Shown here: one piece after another, positions 8,433 to 16,388 of the stretch
Layout of the letters: each line of letters starts with the position of its first letter
Position numbering within the stretch: position 1 is the stretch's first letter
Assembly (NCBI GenBank): GCA_902765305.1
Contig: CACWZI010000002.1
Coordinates: 1 to 62,923 of the forward strand
Length of the DNA: 62,923 bases
From: an uncultured Eubacteriales bacterium
GTDB taxonomy: Bacteria > Bacillota > Clostridia > Christensenellales > Aristaeellaceae
Direction of reading: 5' to 3'
Notes under the pieces: generated by a model
What the model was told of the DNA's origin: nothing
Seen by the model: the letters and a program-made list of their open reading frames with translations, nothing else
Database searches by the model: none
Position numbers and translations under genes: made by a program

Positions 8433-8448
8433 GCCTATCCCCCTTCCG

Positions 8449-9030
8449 TCAGAACGACAGGCCGGAGAAGCCCATGAAAGCAATGGACATCAACGCCGCG
8501 GAAATCAGTACGATGGGCGCGCCGCGCAGCGGGGCGGGAAGATCCTCCTCGCGGATGCGGCTGCGGATACTGGCCAGCAGCACGATGGCGATGGTGTAGC
8601 CCACGGCCGTGCCGAAGCCGGAAAACACGCACTGGGTGAAGTTGTAGCCGTCCTGCACGTTGGTCAGGGCCACGCCCAGCACCGCGCAGTTGGTGGTGAT
8701 CAGGGGCAGGTAGATGCCCAGCGCCTGGTACATGCTCGGGGATTTCTTTTTCAGGAACATCTCCACGATCTGGACCAGGGCCGCGATGACCAGTATGAAC
8801 ACGATGGTCTTCATGTAGTCCAGGCCCAGGGGGGCCAGCACATAGTCGTAGAGCAGGCTGGCCACCGCCGAGGCGATGGTGATGACGAAGATCACCGCGC
8901 CGCCCAGGCTGGCGGAGGCCTTCATCTGCTTGGACACGCCCAGGAACGAGCAGATGCCCAGGAACTGGTTCAGCACCACGTTGTTGATCAACGCGCCGGA
9001 GATGATGATCATGATCAGGCTGCTGTTCAT
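8449..9030 (-). CDS. rnfA: Rnf complex subunit RnfA
   Basis: A 193-residue protein with six hydrophobic helices and the RnfA/NqrE signature near the N-terminus (NNVVLNQFLGICSFLG). RnfA and RnfE form an inverted-topology pair that holds an iron-sulfur centre in the membrane and passes electrons across it. The start codon overlaps the rnfE stop as ATGA, so the two are coupled. Confidence 0.95.
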   Translation of the reverse strand: MNSSLIMIIISGALINNVVLNQFLGICSFLGVSKQMKASASLGGAVIFVITIASAVASLLYDYVLAPLGLDYMKTIVFILVIAALVQIVEMFLKKKSPSMYQALGIYLPLITTNCAVLGVALTNVQDGYNFTQCVFSGFGTAVGYTIAIVLLASIRSRIREEDLPAPLRGAPIVLISAALMSIAFMGFSGLSF

Positions 9031-9713
9031 TTGGCGCTCACCTCCCCGGATTTATCGCAGGCGGCGGCGCAATTGGCGCACATGCCGTCGCAGCCGCTCT
9101 CAACCAGCTTGCGCTGGCGGGTCTTGATGCCGATGGCGTTCATCACCGCGATGATGAAGGCGATGATCAGGAACGCTCCCGGCGGCTGGATGAAGATGCC
9201 GATGGGCTCGAAGCTCTTGGGCAGCAGCTGGACGCCGAAGGCGGTGCCGTTGCCCAGGATCTCGCGCAGCAGGGCCGCCAGCGTCAGCGCCAGCGTGAAG
9301 CCGATGCCCATGCCCAGGCCGTCCATCACGGACAGCAGCGGGGTGTGCTTGTTGGCGTAGGCCTCGGCGCGGCCCAGGATGATGCAGTTGACCACGATCA
9401 GCGGGATGTAGATGCCCAGCGCGGCGTACAGCGAGGGCAGGTAGGCCTGGATCAGCAGCTCGGTGACCGTCACCAGCGAGGCCACGATCACGATGTAGCT
9501 GGGCAGGCGCACCTGATCGGGTATGGCCTTGCGCAGCAGTGAGATCACCAGGTTGGACAGGATCAGCACCGCCGTGGTGGACAGGCCCATGCCGATGCCG
9601 TTCATGGCACGGGTGGACACCGCCAGTGTGGGGCACATGCCCAGCATCAGTATCAGCGTGGGGTTTTCCTTGACGACGCCGTTGTACAGGCGCTCAATGT
9701 ACTTGTTCTTCAT
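9027..9713 (-). CDS. rnfE: Rnf complex subunit RnfE with a cysteine-rich C-terminal tail
   Basis: The 228-residue protein has six membrane helices and the RnfE/NqrD pattern (NPTLILMLGMCPTLAVSTRA). It is the partner of RnfA in transmembrane electron transfer. The last 25 residues are unusual: after the final helix comes CDGMCANCAAACDKSG with four Cys, a pattern that could bind a metal or an iron-sulfur cluster on the cytoplasmic side. It starts 2 nt after the end of the rnfDG fusion. Confidence 0.94.
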   Translation of the reverse strand: MKNKYIERLYNGVVKENPTLILMLGMCPTLAVSTRAMNGIGMGLSTTAVLILSNLVISLLRKAIPDQVRLPSYIVIVASLVTVTELLIQAYLPSLYAALGIYIPLIVVNCIILGRAEAYANKHTPLLSVMDGLGMGIGFTLALTLAALLREILGNGTAFGVQLLPKSFEPIGIFIQPPGAFLIIAFIIAVMNAIGIKTRQRKLVESGCDGMCANCAAACDKSGEVSAK

Positions 9714-9715
9714 GC

Positions 9716-11293
9716 TCAGGCTCCCCCCTTCACCGTGTTTTTGTAGAAGTCGAGGGCGGCGTTGACGGCGTTGACCACCGCGCCGGAGGTGGTGGACGCG
9801 CCGGAGACGCTGTCGATCTCGTCATCGGCGGTGGAGCCGCCGGCCTTGTTCAGCGTGAACCTCTCCACGGCCTTGCCGGCGAACTGGCCCTTGAATTCGT
9901 CCTCGTCCACCCGCATGCCAAGGCCCGCGGTCTCGTTCAGCTCGGTAAAGGAGATGCCGTTCAGCGTGCCGTCGTCGTCGATGCCCACCGCCAGGGTGAC
10001 GTTGCCGTGGTAGCCGTCGGCGGTGGTGACGCTGATGGCGTGGCCGGTGACCTGGCCCTGTGCGTCGATGGCGGTGAAGGCCTCGTTGATGGTCACCCGG
10101 CCGAAGGCCGAGCCGTAGGTCTCGCCATTCATGTCGGCGATGGCCTTGTCCAGGGCCTCGTCGGTTTCAAAGTGGTCGGCGTCGGGGCAGACCACCAGGT
10201 AGGAGGCCGCCTGGGCCGCACGCTGCTGGTCGGCGATGATGTCCTTGGTCATGCCGTAGACGCCGCTGAGGGCCAGGCCCGCGATGGCGGCGATCACCGT
10301 CAGCACCAGGGCCGGGCGGGGGATGCGCTTGTACAGCGGAATGCCGGAGGCCCGCGCCTGCCGGATGATGGAATACTTCGTGAAGGCGTAGGGCCTGGAC
10401 ACGATGTAGTGGTCGATCAGCGGGGTGAACAGGTTGCCGGTGATCACGCAGTAGCTGAAGGAATCGGCGGTGCCGCCGTACAGGCGGAAGATGCCGCCCA
10501 GCAGGCCGATCAGGCAGCCGTAGATCGCCTGGCCCAGCCGGGTGACGGGGGACGTGACGTAGTCGGTGGCCATGAAGAAGGCCGCCATCACAACGCCGCC
10601 GCCGCTGATATGGGCCAGCAGGAAGGGCAGGTTGAAGCCCTGGCCGCCGAACAGCCCGATCGTCAGCGTGAACATGATCAGCACGGAGAAGCAGATCTGG
10701 CCGTGGATGAATCCGAAGGCCCACAGCGCCAGGCCGCCCGCCAGCAGCGCCAGCGCGGAGTTGCCGATGACGCCGTTGGTCAGGCCCAGGAACATCTTGG
10801 TGACGCTCACCGCGTCGCCGTTCATGAGCAGCGCCACCGGGGTGGCGGAGGAGACGGCGTCGGGGGAGAAGGCGGACATGGCGCTGCTGAAGGAGATCAG
10901 CAGGAAGCAGCGCCCGGCCAGGGCGGGGTTGATGAAGTTCTTGCCCAGGCCGCCGAAGCAGCACTTGCAGATCAGTATCGCGAACATGCTGCCCAGCACC
11001 GGCAGGTGCAGCGGCACCGACGGACTCAGCGACAGGGCCAGCAGCAGGCCGGTCACGGCGGCGCTGCCGTCCTTCCAGGTGTCCGGCTTGTGGCACAGCT
11101 TGTCAAACACCAGCTCGCACAGCACGGCGGTGAACACGCTCAGCAGCACCACCAGCAGCGCGTGAATGCCGAAGTGGATCACGCCCACCAGCGTGGCCGG
11201 CAACAGCGCCAGCAGCACCACCCGCATGATGTAGGCGGTGGTCCACCGGTCCCTTACGTGGGGGCTGGAGGATAGATTCAGCATCGTATTCAT
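9716..11293 (-). CDS. rnfD: RnfD-RnfG fusion (two covalent-flavin subunits of the Rnf complex in one chain)
   Basis: One 525-residue frame holds a complete RnfD (residues 1-330, multiple helices, SSATPVALL with T151 at the covalent FMN position and DYVTSPVTRLG near 244) followed by a complete RnfG (helix LTVIAAIAGLALSGVYGM at 331-348, then an extracytoplasmic FMN_bind domain). The RnfG flavin box is DSVSGASTTS, with S500 where Thr is usual. In other bacteria these are separate genes. Both flavins face the outer side and accept electrons from RnfA/E. The start is coupled to the rnfC stop by 4 nt and has GGGAGG upstream. Confidence 0.92.
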   Translation of the reverse strand: MNTMLNLSSSPHVRDRWTTAYIMRVVLLALLPATLVGVIHFGIHALLVVLLSVFTAVLCELVFDKLCHKPDTWKDGSAAVTGLLLALSLSPSVPLHLPVLGSMFAILICKCCFGGLGKNFINPALAGRCFLLISFSSAMSAFSPDAVSSATPVALLMNGDAVSVTKMFLGLTNGVIGNSALALLAGGLALWAFGFIHGQICFSVLIMFTLTIGLFGGQGFNLPFLLAHISGGGVVMAAFFMATDYVTSPVTRLGQAIYGCLIGLLGGIFRLYGGTADSFSYCVITGNLFTPLIDHYIVSRPYAFTKYSIIRQARASGIPLYKRIPRPALVLTVIAAIAGLALSGVYGMTKDIIADQQRAAQAASYLVVCPDADHFETDEALDKAIADMNGETYGSAFGRVTINEAFTAIDAQGQVTGHAISVTTADGYHGNVTLAVGIDDDGTLNGISFTELNETAGLGMRVDEDEFKGQFAGKAVERFTLNKAGGSTADDEIDSVSGASTTSGAVVNAVNAALDFYKNTVKGGA

Positions 11294-12642
11294 TTTTTAC
11301 CTCCCGCCTGCTGGGCGCGCTTCTGCGCCATGATTTCAGCCTTGGTCTGCTTGAAGATCTGCATCAGGGGCCGCTTGGCCGGGCAGATGTAGGTGCAGCT
11401 GCCGCACTGGATGCACTCCAGGCCGTACAGCTTCTCTTCGTAGCGCTTGTAGTCGCGGTCGATGGCGGCGTCGGCCATCAGCTGAGGCAGCAGGCCCACC
11501 GGACAGACGGTGGTGCAGCGCCCGCAGTGCAGGCAGGCGGTCATTTGGGCCTCGGCCAGCTCGTTGGGGTCCTCGGTCAACAGCGTCAGGCCGTTGTTCT
11601 GCTTCTGGATCGGCACGTCCAGGCTGCCCAGCGCAATGCCCATCATCGGGCCGCCCACCAGCGCCTTCTTCAGGAGCACGCCGTCCTTGATTCCGCCGGA
11701 GGCCTGCAAGAGCTCCGCGAAGCTGGCGCCGTCGCGCACGATCCAGTTGCCGGGCTTCGCCGCCGCGTCGCCGGTCAGCGTGAAAACCTGCTTGTACAGA
11801 GGCTCGTTGAACACCACGGCCCGCTGGATGGCGTAGAGCGTGCCCACGTTGTCCACCACGCAGCCCACGTCGGCGGGCAGCTTGGTGATGGGGAAGTCCA
11901 CGCCGGCGACCACCTGGATCAGGCTGCGCTCGCCGCCCTGGGGGTATTTGGTCTTAAGCGGCAATACCCGCATGCGGGCCTTGCCTGAGACGGCCTTCTG
12001 CATGGCCTCGATGGCTTCGGGCTTGTTGCGCTCGATGCCGATGACGCCCTCGGCGTTGGGGAACAGCCGAAGCACCAGCTCCAGGCCCTCGACGATGGCG
12101 TCGGCTTCGGTGCGCATCAGCTGGTCGTTACAGGTCAGGTAGGGCTCGCACTCCGCGCCGTTGGCGATGACATAGCGGATCAGATCCGGGTTTTTGGGCT
12201 GCAGCTTGACGTGGGTGGGAAAGCCCGCGCCGCCCAGGCCCACGATGCCCGCGCTCTGGATGCGGAAGAGGATGTCCCCGTTGGCGATGGCGGCCGTGTC
12301 CTGCCGCCGGGTGTAGTCCTCGGCGGGGGTGAACTGGCCGTCGTTGTCCACCACGATGCAGTCGGCCATCGAGCCCATCAGCGTGAGCCGCTTCTCGATG
12401 CCCTTCACCGTGCCGGAGCAGGAACTGATGACGTGGGCGGAAACAAAGCCGTCCGCCTCGGCGATGCGCTGGCCCACCAGCACGGTGTCGCCCTTTTTCA
12501 CGATGGGCTTGGCCGGCTTGCCGATGTGCTGGGCAAGCGGGAAAACCATCTCGCCCGTCGGCAGGAATTCGCGCAGCGGGACGTCCCGGCTCAGTTCCTT
12601 GCGCCCTGCCGGGTGAACGCCGCCGCGAAAGGTGTCTTTCAC
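11290..12642 (-). CDS. rnfC: Rnf complex subunit RnfC (NADH-binding, first gene of the operon)
   Basis: 450 residues. The central part has the flavin/NADH-binding glycine pattern of the NuoF family (GLGGAGFPTHVKL), and the C-terminal part has two 4Fe-4S motifs (CLHCGRCTTVCP, CIQCGSCTYICP). RnfC is peripheral on the cytoplasmic face and exchanges electrons with NAD(H). The start is GTG at 12642, preceded by AAAGGGGAG. It heads an operon rnfC-rnfDG-rnfE-rnfA-rnfB-nrfA with gaps below 40 nt. Confidence 0.95.
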   Translation of the reverse strand: MKDTFRGGVHPAGRKELSRDVPLREFLPTGEMVFPLAQHIGKPAKPIVKKGDTVLVGQRIAEADGFVSAHVISSCSGTVKGIEKRLTLMGSMADCIVVDNDGQFTPAEDYTRRQDTAAIANGDILFRIQSAGIVGLGGAGFPTHVKLQPKNPDLIRYVIANGAECEPYLTCNDQLMRTEADAIVEGLELVLRLFPNAEGVIGIERNKPEAIEAMQKAVSGKARMRVLPLKTKYPQGGERSLIQVVAGVDFPITKLPADVGCVVDNVGTLYAIQRAVVFNEPLYKQVFTLTGDAAAKPGNWIVRDGASFAELLQASGGIKDGVLLKKALVGGPMMGIALGSLDVPIQKQNNGLTLLTEDPNELAEAQMTACLHCGRCTTVCPVGLLPQLMADAAIDRDYKRYEEKLYGLECIQCGSCTYICPAKRPLMQIFKQTKAEIMAQKRAQQAGGKK

Positions 12643-12748
12643 GATGCTCGACTCCCCTTTATAATATAGTAGATTTTATTCCCCCATCGGGGCTTGCATC
12701 CGTACATCGTGATCAATGCATACACGTAGCACAGATGATACCATGATT

Positions 12749-12777
12749 ATTCTATCATATTAAAAAGGGTTTGTAAA
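12749..12777 (-). promoter_or_regulatory. Promoter of the rnf-nrf operon
   Basis: On the minus strand TTTACA (12772-12777) and TAGAAT (12749-12754) are separated by 17 bp. A start near 12742 gives a leader of about 100 nt, which contains the short palindrome CCCCGATGGGG (around 12681-12692). Confidence 0.7.
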
Positions 12778-12818
12778 TGATAAAATTGGGGAAAAGAGAG
12801 GACACTGGATGAAATAGG

Positions 12819-12855
12819 TTGATTTTTACCTAATATTCGATATAATAGTATTCGA
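12819..12855 (+). promoter_or_regulatory. Promoter and probable operator of the phd-doc pair
   Basis: TTGATT (12819-12824) and TATAAT (12841-12846) are 16 bp apart. TATTCGA occurs twice in direct repeat (12833-12839 and 12849-12855) around the -10 box, a likely site for autorepression by the antitoxin. Confidence 0.6.
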
Positions 12856-12866
12856 GGTGGTATACT

Positions 12867-13109
12867 TTGAAGATTGATACGAACGAAATCGTAACCGCGA
12901 CGGAGGCCAACCAGAACTTCTCCCGCGTCGCCAGAATGGCGGAGAAGAAGGGCAGGGTCGTCATTTTCAAGAACAATCGGCCCAAGCTGCTGGTGATCGA
13001 CCTGGACAAGGAGCCGCAGATCGAAATGACCGAGGACGAGAAGCTGGAGTTTGTCGCAGCCAGAATCCTGAAGGAACACCGGGCGGCCTTTGAGGAGCTG
13101 GCGAAATGA
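12867..13109 (+). CDS. phd: Phd/YefM-type antitoxin
   Basis: The 80-residue protein begins at a TTG codon with GAGGTGG 5 nt upstream. The N-terminal half (ATEANQNFSRVARMAEKKGRVVIFKNNRPKLL, written here only as a pattern of an N-terminal DNA-binding fold) fits the Phd/YefM fold, and the charged C-terminal tail would wrap and neutralise the toxin. It overlaps the doc gene by 4 nt (ATGA), the classical antitoxin-first arrangement. Confidence 0.85.
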   Translation: MKIDTNEIVTATEANQNFSRVARMAEKKGRVVIFKNNRPKLLVIDLDKEPQIEMTEDEKLEFVAARILKEHRAAFEELAK

Positions 13110-13483
13110 TCAGGTTTTCAAGAGAAAAGGTCTTGCTCCTCCATCAGCTGTTGGCGGAAGCCACCGGCGGCAGCATCGGCGTGCGCGATCAGGGCCTGCT
13201 GGACTCCGCCCTGGAGGGAGCCTTCGCCGGTTTTGGGAATCAGGAATTCTATCCCACGAAAGAGGAAAAGGGTGCGCGGCTCGGCTATACCCTGATTTCC
13301 AACCATGCCTTTGTCGATGGCAACAAGCGCATTGGCATATATGTTATGCTTTCCTTTTTAGAAATGAACGGCATTCGAATTTCCTGTACCGATGAAGAAC
13401 TTGTTCAGGTCGGGCTTTCTGTTGCGGATGGAAAGATGAGATATGAGGAGTTGTACAGTTGGGTGCTGGAGCATGAAGAATAA
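13106..13483 (+). CDS. doc: Doc toxin (Fic-family kinase)
   Basis: The 125-residue protein carries the Doc form of the Fic motif, HAFVDGNKR, at about residue 70. Doc phosphorylates elongation factor EF-Tu and stops translation; the Phd tail blocks its ATP site. The Fic motif is intact, so the toxin is probably active. It is coupled to the antitoxin gene. Confidence 0.88.
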   Translation: MIRFSREKVLLLHQLLAEATGGSIGVRDQGLLDSALEGAFAGFGNQEFYPTKEEKGARLGYTLISNHAFVDGNKRIGIYVMLSFLEMNGIRISCTDEELVQVGLSVADGKMRYEELYSWVLEHEE

Positions 13484-13548
13484 ACGCTTGATATATGGCT
13501 TGTTTTCGGGTAAAATATAAGTAATGAAACGGGGGAGGAGGTGCGCTC

Positions 13549-14630
13549 ATGGGCTATATATTGAAACAGTTCGATATCCCGCTATTGCGGTTCAGCGTTG
13601 TGGAGAACACGGCCTCACCCCAGCTGCGGGTCGAATGGGTCAACGAGGAAAAGAAGGCGCTGCTTCCCCTCGATCTCGCCCTGTCGCCGGAGGGCCTGAG
13701 CCGCTGGATTCAGAAGCGCATCATCCCCAAGAACCGCGCCTATGTGGGCGCGCTGCTGGCCCGCTGCGGGTTGAGCATCAACCGGCCCATGTCCATCATC
13801 GCCGTCTGCAAGGGGCTGTCCCTGAACGACAGCTATTGGGTCGTGGAATCCTGGGCCTGATCGCGTTCACCGGCTACGGCAGCAGCATTCGCTCTTCGCT
13901 GGTTTCCACCCCGGAGCTGACCACCAACGGCATGCTGCCCAAGTGCTGGCGCAGGATCGACGGCAAGGTGAAGCTGTACAAGGGCGGCACCTCCGGCGCG
14001 TCCAACGCCGGCTTCGAGCCCTATTCCGAATACTATGCCGCCCAAGTGGCCGAGACCACGGGCATCAACGCCATCCGCTACGGCCTGTCCAGGTGGAAGG
14101 GTCAGCTTTGCTCCACCTGCGAGCTGTTCACCAGCCGGGATGTCTCCTTCATGCCCGTGGGACGCCTGGTGACCCACGGCGGCTTTTCGGCCGTGAGGGC
14201 GTTTTATGAGGAACTGGGCCCGGAATACCTCCAGGCCCTGCGGGATATGGTCGTGTTCGACGCCGTCATCTGCAATACCGACCGGCACTTCGGCAACTTC
14301 GGCTTCCTGATCGACAACACCACGAACAGGATCGTCGCCTCGGCACCGCTCTTTGACCACGGTAATTCTCTTTTCAACTTTGCCGGGGCCGAGTTCATGT
14401 CCAGCCCGGAAAAGCTCCGGGAGTACGCCGATACCCTCGCCCCGCGCGCCTATGAGGATTATGTGGAAATGGCGCGCGCCATGATGAACGATAGGAATCG
14501 GGAGCAGCTGCGGCATCTGCTGGGATTCCGGTTTAAGCGGCATTCGCATTATAATTTGCCGGGAGAATGGACAGGTATGATTGAGACGCAGATAAAAAGG
14601 CGTAGTAGATTGCTTCTGGAGTTCCCATAA
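13549..14630 (+). pseudogene. HipA-like serine/threonine kinase gene, broken by a deletion/frameshift
   Basis: Two frames together give one HipA-like protein. The first (13549-13860) has the N-terminal domain ending in KGLSLNDSYWVVESWA and a stop. The second (from about 13845 to 14630) continues with GLIAFTGYGSS, then the kinase part with VVFDAVICNTDRHFGNFGFLID and the metal-binding APLFDHGNSL. Compared with relatives, roughly 20 residues between SYWVV and the LIAFTG strand are missing and the frame changes at about 13845, so this looks like a deletion that is not a multiple of three. A sequencing error alone would not explain the lost residues. HipA proteins are toxins or regulators that phosphorylate aminoacyl-tRNA synthetases. 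Confidence 0.75.
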
Positions 14631-14665
14631 ATACTGGGTGTGGCTTCAAATAAGGGAATAAAAAG

Positions 14666-14692
14666 GGCGCTGTTTGGAACGGCGCCATATTT
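14666..14692. terminator. Bidirectional terminator
   Basis: GGCGCTGTT (14666-14674) pairs with AACGGCGCC (14678-14686), followed by an AT-rich run. It separates the convergent HipA-like remnant and the XRE gene. Confidence 0.7.
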
Positions 14693-14935
14693 TTATTTGA
14701 TTTCCTGTTCGAGCGCGTCGAATTCTGGGGTGGAAAAGAATTCCCCGAGGGTGATCTCAAAGGCGTCGCAGAGCTTCTTGATCGTAACGGTCCCCGGATT
14801 TTGGCTTTCGCCGTTCAATATGCTCTTGATCGTGCTCTGTGAAACGGCAGAGAGATTGGCCAGTCCGTTCGGCGTGATCCCGCGCTCCCGGCACAGCGCC
14901 CGAATTCGGGCAGCGATGGCTTCCTGGGTTGTCAT
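14693..14935 (-). CDS. XRE-family helix-turn-helix repressor
   Basis: 80 residues from the ATG at 14935, chosen because GGAGG precedes it at a normal distance. Residues 5-65 form an HTH_XRE fold (ARIRALCRERGITPNGLA, then SQSTIKSILNG). The end, FFSTPEFDALEQEIK, is closely similar to that of the XRE genes at 47173 and 48898, so all three are paralogues. It faces a divergent small ORF across a region with two palindromic operators and is likely autoregulated. Confidence 0.9.
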   Translation of the reverse strand: MTTQEAIAARIRALCRERGITPNGLANLSAVSQSTIKSILNGESQNPGTVTIKKLCDAFEITLGEFFSTPEFDALEQEIK

Positions 14936-14989
14936 AGGCCAATCCTCCAAGTAATCTGTCACTATGATAGGACAGGGGAAGATTAAATA

Positions 14990-15044
14990 TTAGTGATATA
15001 TCACTAAACTGAAAATTTGTGTGGTAGAATAGTGATAAATCACT
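14990..15044. promoter_or_regulatory. Palindromic operators between the XRE gene and a divergent small ORF
   Basis: A perfect 18-bp palindrome TTAGTGATATATCACTAA lies at 14990-15007, and a second AGTGAT-AA-ATCACT at 15031-15044. On the minus strand TTTTCA-17-TAATAT surrounds the first palindrome, and on the plus strand a TAGAAT -10 box abuts the second, so one repressor could control both directions. Confidence 0.7.
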
Positions 15045-15077
15045 GATTTGATGGAAGCCTCTGGAGGATGGAATATC

Positions 15078-15203
15078 GTGGCGGATCAAATGATAATGGA
15101 AGAAGTGGCCTGCCTCTTTGTGGAGCAATATGAAGCTATGTTTCACAAGGATTATAAGGTATCCGATGTGAACAATAACAGTATTGGCTCTATACGAATG
15201 TAA
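15078..15203 (+). CDS. Small ORF of 41 residues, unknown
   Basis: GTG start at 15078 with GGAGG 11 nt upstream, ending in TAA at 15201-15203 inside a terminator hairpin. The product is acidic (MEEVACLFVEQYEAMFHKDYK). It lies downstream of the palindromic operators and divergent from the XRE gene, so it is a plausible repressor-controlled partner. It could also be the truncated start of a longer gene. I recognise no family. Confidence 0.5.
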   Translation: MADQMIMEEVACLFVEQYEAMFHKDYKVSDVNNNSIGSIRM

Positions 15204-15224
15204 GCTTTCGTATAGAGCCAAGTT
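15186..15224. terminator. Bidirectional terminator
   Basis: A perfect 13-bp stem (GGCTCTATACGAA, 15186-15198, with 15207-15219) is followed by AAGTTTT. It overlaps the stop codon of the 41-residue ORF and ends the convergent XRE gene. Confidence 0.8.
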
Positions 15225-15227
15225 TTA

Positions 15228-15470
15228 CTATTTCCTTCGCTCGATTTCTTCCTCCACCCGGCGAATCAGCTCGCTCAGGCGGATGTCCAGCCCTCCGGCG
15301 ATCCGCCAGAGGGTTTCGACGCTCGCGTTGTCCTTCCCGCTTTCGATCTCGGCCAGATGGCTGCGGGAGAGGGCGGCAAGGCCGGAGAGGATCTCCTGGG
15401 ACATCCCGCGCTCCAGGCGCAGGCGGCGGATTACCCGCCCGGTGACGGTGTGGTCGTAGCTTTGCGGCAT
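15228..15470 (-). CDS. XRE-family helix-turn-helix regulator
   Basis: 80 residues from the ATG at 15470, which has AAAGGAG 8 nt upstream; an ATG two codons earlier is too close to it. The HTH lies at residues 10-65 (VIRRLRLERGMSQEILSGLAALSRSHLAEIESGK), here spanning the typical SQExLA helix and recognition helix. The C-terminus is charged (LIRRVEEEIERRK). Its targets are unknown. A nested palindromic element lies directly upstream at 15541 and may have replaced its original promoter. Confidence 0.88.
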   Translation of the reverse strand: MPQSYDHTVTGRVIRRLRLERGMSQEILSGLAALSRSHLAEIESGKDNASVETLWRIAGGLDIRLSELIRRVEEEIERRK

Positions 15471-15540
15471 ATACATCGCTCCTTTTGATGATGGTAGGCG
15501 TCGGCCTCCATATGAGGGCTTGTTTTTACCGCGAGGAAAA

Positions 15541-15857
15541 TTCTGATTTGGCGAGATGATGCGGCATCCCAAAGCCTTCCCCAGGCAGCGAAGCTGCCGG
15601 TTCAGGGGAAGGTGGATTTCGGCGAAAACGCTTGCGTTTTTGTCCTAAAGGACTAGCTACGCGTCGTCGAAAGACGGATGAGGTCGTTCTCCTGCAAGGA
15701 TGCGTGCAAACCAGCGTAACCGCGGGGGAACCGACCTCATCCGACCCGCTACGCGGGCCACCTTCCCCTGAAACGCAGGCTTTGCCTGCTGGGGAAGGCT
15801 TTTGGAGCGCGGCGATAGCTATTCCTATTATCTGGGCGCTAGCTCGACAAATCAGAA
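15541..15857. repeat. Nested palindromic element, copy A (about 317 bp)
   Basis: Outer ends TTCTGATTTG (15541) and CAAATCAGAA (to 15857) are inverted. Inside lie further paired arms: CCTTCCCC... with ...GGGGAAGG, and CGGATGAGGTCG with CGACCTCATCCG, giving concentric palindromes. It holds no convincing gene. It resembles a miniature inverted-repeat element. Confidence 0.7.
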
Positions 15858-15866
15858 TTTACGCAC

Positions 15867-15911
15867 TTGTCGGACATCTCCGACAACCGCCGTCCCTTTG
15901 CGTGGTATAAT
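15867..15911 (+). promoter_or_regulatory. Palindrome and -10 box upstream of a secreted-protein gene
   Basis: TTGTCGGA-CATC-TCCGACAA (15867-15886) is a perfect 8-bp dyad just upstream of a TATAAT at 15906-15911. The -35 box is weak, so an activator may bind the dyad. Confidence 0.5.
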
Positions 15912-15942
15912 CCAGGCACCAATCACGAAGGGGGTAGGACAG

Positions 15943-16377
15943 ATGAAAAAATACGTGACTCTGATCGTCGCGCTGGCGCTGCTGGCAGCCGTTGGCGCGG
16001 GCGCGGCCCTTGCCCAGGAGGTGGAGCCCCGCACTTTGCGGGAGGGCAAGTACATCGTCGGCGAGGACATCGAGGCCGGCGCTTACACGCTGACCTGCAC
16101 CGCCACGGCGGGGGAACAGATGAAGGACGCCTATGGTTCCCTGAGTGGCGCTTTTGATAAGCTGGACGGCGGCGGCAGCGAATACGGCTCGCTGTTCGGG
16201 GCGCTGGGGGGACTGATGGAGGAAGTGATCGACATGACCGTGGAGATCATCGGCGATTACGGCGACGTGCTGAAGCGCTACGACATGAAGGCGGGGGACA
16301 GTATCAAAATCACCCTGAAGGCAAAGACGGCGCTGAAGATCACCGACGGCAGCTGCACGCTCACGGCGCTGCAATGA
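15943..16377 (+). CDS. Small secreted protein of unknown function
   Basis: 144 residues with a clear signal peptide (KKYVTLIVALALLAAVGAGAALA, cleavage after ALA) and GGGGG-type site just upstream. The mature part begins EVEPRTLREGKYIVGEDIEAG, a pattern (a tract predicting what an element gains by being exposed) seen in many small exported beta-rich proteins, and contains a Gly-rich middle. It has its own promoter and a strong terminator, so it is monocistronic. I cannot name a function. Confidence 0.8.
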   Translation: MKKYVTLIVALALLAAVGAGAALAQEVEPRTLREGKYIVGEDIEAGAYTLTCTATAGEQMKDAYGSLSGAFDKLDGGGSEYGSLFGALGGLMEEVIDMTVEIIGDYGDVLKRYDMKAGDSIKITLKAKTALKITDGSCTLTALQ

Positions 16378-16388
16378 CGGACGAAGGA

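Noticed and set aside
9716-11293. RnfD-RnfG fusion as an artefact of a missed stop
   Set aside because: The junction reads smoothly through a loop and a helix, with no frameshift or premature codon pattern, so the fusion is taken as real.
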